Positions 16,231 to 19,891 of a stretch of DNA of 19,891 bases are shown one piece after another (the first letter of the stretch is position 1; each line of letters opens with the position of its first letter). The stretch lies in assembly GCA_964533865.1 (NCBI GenBank), contig CAZHRC010000026.1, forward strand, positions 1 through 19,891. Reading direction: 5' to 3'. The notes beneath the pieces were generated by a model, which did no database searches, was not told where the DNA came from, and saw only the letters and a program-made list of their open reading frames with translations. A program made the translations under genes and the position numbers. Source of the stretch: CAZHRC01 sp964533865. Lineage in GTDB: Bacteria > Bacillota > Clostridia > Tissierellales > Peptoniphilaceae.

Positions 16231-16935
16231 GTGAAGACCCTATTATTAAAGTTGGCAGGCCCCCTACAGTCGTGGGGGACTCGCTCCAGCTTCGAAACGA
16301 GGCAAACGGACTTGTATCCCTCTAAAAGTGCAGTTATTGGGTTGATTGCCTCGAGTTTTGGATATCGACGCGATGATGATGAAAACAATCAGCGCCTTAA
16401 TGACTTGGATTTTGCCGTACGTATCGATCAACAGGGAAATTTGCTCCGAGATTACAATACAGCGAGAAGGTTTAAAAATACCGGTAAATTTGAACGCACT
16501 TATGTCACAAATCGTTACTATTTAGAAGATGCGGTTTTTGTTGTCGCCATTGGTCACGAAAATACGGCTTGGATCGATGAAATTGAAGAAGCATTGAAAA
16601 ATCCCATGTATGCACCATTTATGGGAAGGCGTTCGCTTCCACTGCCGGCGGATTTTTTTCTAGGAACCACTTCGAAAAATGTCATTGACGCACTACAAGA
16701 GGTATCCTGGCAAAGCAATGCCAAGTCTGACACCAAGAAAAATAAAAAGCTCTTCATTTATGCCGATGCGTATTTACTACCGGGTAAGCCAAAACTCATG
16801 AGCAAAGATTTTGTTCTATCTTTTTCACAAAAGGAAAGAAAGTTTGGGTACCGTGCTGTGGCTAAAATTGATATGGTGATCGACGATCGGTCAGACTCGA
16901 CAGAACACGATGCATTTGGCGCAATCGGAGGTTAG
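16231..16935 (+). CDS. cas5e: Cascade subunit Cas5e (CasD)
   Basis: This 234-residue RAMP-fold protein caps the 5' handle of the crRNA and contacts Cas8e. The N-terminus LKLAGPLQSWGTRSSFETRQT (7-27) followed by YPSKSAVIGLIASSFG (29-44) is diagnostic of Cas5e. RDYNTARRF and a segment near residues 130-143 (GRRSLPLPADFFLG) also match the family. It starts with GTG only 2 bp after the cas7e stop. The ribosome site is weak (GAGAGA near 16216), so translation probably depends on re-initiation after cas7e. Cas5e in type I-E is structural, with no nuclease role; crRNA cleavage is by Cas6e. Confidence 0.94.
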   Translation: MKTLLLKLAGPLQSWGTRSSFETRQTDLYPSKSAVIGLIASSFGYRRDDDENNQRLNDLDFAVRIDQQGNLLRDYNTARRFKNTGKFERTYVTNRYYLEDAVFVVAIGHENTAWIDEIEEALKNPMYAPFMGRRSLPLPADFFLGTTSKNVIDALQEVSWQSNAKSDTKKNKKLFIYADAYLLPGKPKLMSKDFVLSFSQKERKFGYRAVAKIDMVIDDRSDSTEHDAFGAIGG

Positions 16936-16936
16936 A

Positions 16937-17581
16937 ATGTTTATTTCTAAAGTGGAAGTTGATAGGCAAAACCGAAAGAAAATTAAGGACTTAAACCATG
17001 TGGGTGCATATCACCATTGGGTTGAACAGAGTTTTCCACAGGAGATAGATAAGAATGTGCGATCGCGAAAGCTTTGGCGATTGGATGCTCTTAGTGGAAA
17101 AGTCTATTTGCTTGTTGTGAGTGCGATAGCTCCAGATCTCCCATCGTTGGAAAAGTATGGTTTGCCGAATAGTGCGCAAACGAAAGATTACGATGGGTTT
17201 TTAAGAACCCTTGAGGTGGGTACAAAAGCGAGGTTTCGAGTGACTTTGAATCCAGTGGTATCCGTCATGGAAAAAGGCGGGAAACGTGGGCGGGTCATGC
17301 CACATGTCACAGTGGAGCAGCAAATGAAATTTTTATTTGATCGAGCAGAGAAAAACGGGTTTATCTTAAAGGAAAACGAGTTTACCATCGTGGAGAGAGG
17401 GTATGCGGAATTTAAAAAGGCGAACCAAAAACCCTTGCGATTGAGCAAAGTTTCCTACGAAGGGATACTCACGGTCTCAGATAGGGATCAATTCATCCGT
17501 ACTCTGACAGAAGGAATTGGTAAGAAAAAAGCCTATGGATTTGGAATGATGACAGTGATCCCCTTTGAAAATGAAAAATGA
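16937..17581 (+). CDS. cas6e: CRISPR RNA endonuclease Cas6e (Cse3/CasE)
   Basis: This 214-residue metal-independent ribonuclease cuts the pre-crRNA at the base of each repeat hairpin and stays bound to the 3' end of the crRNA in Cascade. It begins MFISKVEVDRQNRK, typical of the family. The likely catalytic His is H26 or H27 in GAYHHWVEQSFP, corresponding to H20 of the E. coli protein. The C-terminal glycine-rich loop GIGKKKAYGFG (193-203) also matches. The start at 16937 is chosen over an upstream in-frame ATG (16910) because GGAGG (16927-16931) sits 5 nt before it, one base after the cas5e stop, and because the family N-terminus begins there. Confidence 0.94.
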   Translation: MFISKVEVDRQNRKKIKDLNHVGAYHHWVEQSFPQEIDKNVRSRKLWRLDALSGKVYLLVVSAIAPDLPSLEKYGLPNSAQTKDYDGFLRTLEVGTKARFRVTLNPVVSVMEKGGKRGRVMPHVTVEQQMKFLFDRAEKNGFILKENEFTIVERGYAEFKKANQKPLRLSKVSYEGILTVSDRDQFIRTLTEGIGKKKAYGFGMMTVIPFENEK

Positions 17582-18546
17582 AAACACAAAGCGGCGCTAA
17601 GAAAACCAGTTTAAGTGAGCTACCGAGAATAGGGGATCGTGTGAGTTTCATTTATATTGAACACGCTAAAATCAACCGACAAGACGGTGCGATTACGGTG
17701 ACAGACAGTCGAGGTATCATAAAAATCCCTGCGGCTATGATTGGTGTTTTACTCTTGGGTCCGGGGACAGATATGACTCATCGCGCTGTCGAATTAATCG
17801 GTGATACGGGAACCAGCATGGTATGGGTTGGTGAACGAGGGGTGAGACAATATGCACATGGAAGGGCTTTGGCCCGTTCAACGCGTTTTTTAGAGAGACA
17901 GGCGCAATTGGTTTCGAATTCGCGGACGAGGTTATCGGTAGCGCGCAAAATGTATCAGATGCGATTTCCGGATGAGGATGTATCAAAGCTTACGATGCAG
18001 CAATTACGAGGGCGTGAAGGGGCACGTGTGCGGAGTTTGTATCGAGCACAATCGAAACGCCATCACGTTGAATGGACGACTAGAGATTATGATCCAGACG
18101 ATTTTGAAGGCGGTACGATTGTCAATCAAGCGCTTTCAGCGGCTAACGTTGCACTCTACGGCGTTGTTTACAGCGTTATAGTAGCTTTAGGGGTATCGCC
18201 AGGACTTGGGTTTGTCCATACTGGTCACGATCGTTCATTTGTTTATGATATGGCTGATTTGTACAAAGCCGATATTTCTATTCCCATAGCCTTTGAAGTG
18301 GCTGCCCAATATGAAGAAGGAGACGATGTTGGGCGGATAGCGAGATTACGGGTGAGAGACGCTTTGGTCGATGGGAAACTCATGCAGAGAATCGTCAAAG
18401 ATTTGCAATATTTACTCGAAGTCGAAGAGACCGAGGAGTTATTTATCGATACCATTAATCTATGGGATGATAAACAACGATTGGTGCCTTATGGCGTTAA
18501 TTATGATAAGGAAGATAGCGATGCCACTGACAGTCATAACGGTTAA
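17578..18546 (+). CDS. cas1e: CRISPR integrase Cas1 (type I-E)
   Basis: This 322-residue protein is the catalytic subunit of the Cas1-Cas2 integrase, which inserts new spacers at the leader-repeat junction. By alignment with the E. coli active site, the metal ligands are E147 (in GREGARVR), H214 (GFVHTGHDRSF) and D227 (VYDMADLY), with a second conserved D224. All are present, so integration should be possible. The N-terminal beta domain precedes the alpha-helical catalytic domain from about residue 90. The start overlaps the cas6e stop in ATGA. The gene overlaps cas2-dnaQ by 26 bp, so the adaptation proteins are made in a coupled way. Confidence 0.96.
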   Translation: MKTQSGAKKTSLSELPRIGDRVSFIYIEHAKINRQDGAITVTDSRGIIKIPAAMIGVLLLGPGTDMTHRAVELIGDTGTSMVWVGERGVRQYAHGRALARSTRFLERQAQLVSNSRTRLSVARKMYQMRFPDEDVSKLTMQQLRGREGARVRSLYRAQSKRHHVEWTTRDYDPDDFEGGTIVNQALSAANVALYGVVYSVIVALGVSPGLGFVHTGHDRSFVYDMADLYKADISIPIAFEVAAQYEEGDDVGRIARLRVRDALVDGKLMQRIVKDLQYLLEVEETEELFIDTINLWDDKQRLVPYGVNYDKEDSDATDSHNG

Positions 18547-19426
18547 AACGGTTCCACCTTCTTTGCGAGGGGATTTAACGAAATGGATGCAAGAAATTGC
18601 TACTGGTGTTTATGTGGGCAATTTTAATAGCAAAGTCCGTGAAGAGCTTTGGGAAAGGGTAAAACAAAGTGCTGGTACTGGCGAAGCTACCATGAGTTTT
18701 TCCTATCGAAACGAAATCGGATATCAGTTCGCCACATATCAAACTCAGTGCAAAGTGATTGATTATGACGGGATTCCATTGGTTCAAATGATCTACAACA
18801 AAGAACACGATGAAACAACGACACCAAAAAAGGGATTTAGCAATGCTTCGAAATATCACCAAGCGCGAAAGTATGTAGGTAAAGGCCGAGATGAAGATGA
18901 AAAGAAGATCCATTATTGCGTAATTGATATTGAAACGGATGGATTAAATGTATATGAACACGGCATTATCGAAATAGGAGCGCTATGTTTAGATGGTCAA
19001 GAAGTCAGCAAATTCCAAACTTTCATCAAACACGATAGAAGTTTACCACCAGAGATTATATCGCTTACCGGAATCACAAATGCCATATTGGAAAAAGAAG
19101 GTATCCCAATAATTCAAGCCATCGAAGCGTTTCTATCCTTTATAGGCGATTCGATTATCGTTGGATACAACGTTGAGTTTGACTACAAATTTCTCAATCA
19201 GGCGCTCAAAAAATTGGGATTAGACCCGTTGAAGAATAAAGTGTACGATTTGAAGAGATTTGTAAAAAAGGAAAAGAAATTTTTAAACAATTACAAGCTA
19301 GATACCGTCTTACAAGCTTATGAGATCAAAGAAAAAGTACCGCACCTCGCACTTGAGGACGCAAAGCTCATACTTGATTTATCATACAAAGTGAATGCAT
19401 TTCAGAGTATGATAAATAGAGGATAG
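18521..19426 (+). CDS. cas2e: Cas2e fused to a DnaQ-like 3'-5' exonuclease
   Basis: This 301-residue two-domain protein starts with a Cas2e domain (about 1-95: MPLTVITVKTVPPSLRG, WMQEIATGVYVGNF), continues through a lysine- and charge-rich linker (about 96-128), and ends in a DEDDh exonuclease domain (about 130-300). The exonuclease residues are complete: D136 and E138 in VIDIETDG, D221 in VGYNVEFD, and H275 and D280 in HLALEDA. In S. thermophilus a Cas2-DnaQ fusion trims prespacer ends before integration, so this protein should do the same together with Cas1. The ATG at 18521 has GGAAG about 7 nt upstream; the frame is open further upstream only inside cas1. The stop is 23 bp before the first repeat. 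Confidence 0.95.
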   Translation: MPLTVITVKTVPPSLRGDLTKWMQEIATGVYVGNFNSKVREELWERVKQSAGTGEATMSFSYRNEIGYQFATYQTQCKVIDYDGIPLVQMIYNKEHDETTTPKKGFSNASKYHQARKYVGKGRDEDEKKIHYCVIDIETDGLNVYEHGIIEIGALCLDGQEVSKFQTFIKHDRSLPPEIISLTGITNAILEKEGIPIIQAIEAFLSFIGDSIIVGYNVEFDYKFLNQALKKLGLDPLKNKVYDLKRFVKKEKKFLNNYKLDTVLQAYEIKEKVPHLALEDAKLILDLSYKVNAFQSMINRG

Positions 19427-19449
19427 CTATTTATAGGGGATCTTTAACT
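19427..19449 (+). promoter_or_regulatory. Very short CRISPR leader
   Basis: Only 23 bp separate the cas2-dnaQ stop from the first repeat, far shorter than the usual leader of 60 bp or more. Repeat orientation matches the cas operon, so the leader end is here. The last bases, CTTTAACT, would be the integration-proximal part. A TATGAT hexamer (19408-19413) inside the end of the gene might drive array transcription, but no good -35 accompanies it, so the operon transcript may also read through. Confidence 0.5.
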
Positions 19450-19891
19450 GTTCTTCCCGCGTATGCGGGGGTGATCCTCCATGGTGTAAATTTTGCGGAA
19501 CACAGGTTGAGTTCTTCCCGCGTATGCGGGGGTGATCCCTCGATGGGATGGTGATCCGGATGACACCTCCCGTTCTTCCCGCGTATGCGGGGGTGATCCT
19601 TCACGACACACCCGCTTATAGTAACTCGGTTTGTTCTTCCCGCGTATGCGGGGGTGATCCCAAGGAATCCAGGGGTTAAAAGGTGATAAAGGAGTTCTTC
19701 CCGCGTATGCGGGGGTGATCCTAGGGGATATGAGCGATATCGAGAAACTTACCAGTTCTTCCCGCGTATGCGGGGGTGATCCCGGGCACTATGGCCACCT
19801 TTGGGGGTATGGTGCTGTTCTTCCCGCGTATGCGGGGGTGATCCGAACCGCTACTTTTTTTCCCTTGCTTAAAAACAGTTCTTCCCGCGTA
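19450..19891 (+). CRISPR. Type I-E CRISPR array, incomplete at the window end
   Basis: Seven identical 28-bp repeats begin at 19450, 19511, 19572, 19633, 19694, 19755 and 19817, and an eighth begins at 19878 and is cut after 14 bases. Each starts GTTCTTCCCGCG and ends GGGGTGATCC, with a 5-bp stem CCCGC/GCGGG around GTAT. Spacers are 33 bp except the sixth, which is 34. Cas6e should cut after the stem, leaving a 5' handle ending GUGAUCC. The repeat resembles other Gram-positive type I-E repeats. No two spacers look alike. The array continues beyond the window, so total size is unknown. Confidence 0.98.

Noticed and set aside
18371..18520. Upstream extension of cas2-dnaQ
   Set aside because: These 50 codons lie inside cas1 in another frame, and the Cas2 family start MPLTVITVKTVPP begins at 18521 with its own ribosome site.
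19539..19571. Spacer 2 contains GGTGATCC, like the repeat 3' end, suggesting a broken repeat
   Set aside because: Only 8 bases match, the spacing of repeats is unaffected, and the rest of the spacer is unrelated; chance is the simplest reading.

Overview
The window looks like Bacillota (Firmicutes) chromosome, probably a clostridial-type lineage. The reasons are strong AGGAGG-type ribosome binding sites, TTG and GTG starts, a VanRS/OmpR-type sensor pair beside an ABC-2 transporter, an archaeal-type cofactor-independent phosphoglycerate mutase, and a type I-E CRISPR system whose Cas2 is fused to a DnaQ exonuclease, an arrangement best known from Streptococcus thermophilus. I cannot name a genus from sequence alone.

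Layout. Bases 1-53 are the 3' end of a 5S rRNA, followed by a hairpin and T-run terminator. A minus-strand DJ-1/PfpI-family gene (273-872) ends in a shared bidirectional terminator. A signalling and transport region follows (about 1010-8459): a membrane-anchored protein of unknown function (1122-2225), an OmpR-family response regulator and VanS-like kinase overlapping by 8 bp, an ABC ATPase and ABC-2 permease joined by ATGA, a small unrecognised protein (6540-6986), and a second membrane-anchored protein (7290-8459). A 71-bp element, 79% identical without gaps, precedes both the ABC operon and the 7290 gene. It carries TCATAA direct repeats at 11-bp pitch and a TATACT -10 box 58 bp after the first repeat. 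A weaker copy with the same spacing precedes the 1122 gene. This looks like the regulon of the adjacent response regulator, although its DNA target is inferred and not shown. The ABC ATPase has unusual residues at three catalytic or signature positions.

A minus-strand phosphoglycerate mutase gene (8534-9775) is convergent with the 7290 gene and shares a terminator with it. It is divergent from the cas operon.

From 10082 to the end lies a complete type I-E CRISPR-Cas locus on the plus strand: cas3, cas8e (cse1), cse2, cas7e, cas5e, cas6e, cas1e and cas2e-dnaQ, tightly packed with overlaps, then an array of 28-bp repeats that runs off the window end (seven complete repeats and the first 14 bases of an eighth). 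Interference (Cascade plus Cas3), crRNA processing (Cas6e) and adaptation (Cas1 plus Cas2-DnaQ) are all present, and the catalytic residues I could check are intact, so the locus looks functional. The most unusual points are the Cas2-DnaQ fusion and a leader of only 23 bp between the cas2 stop and the first repeat.
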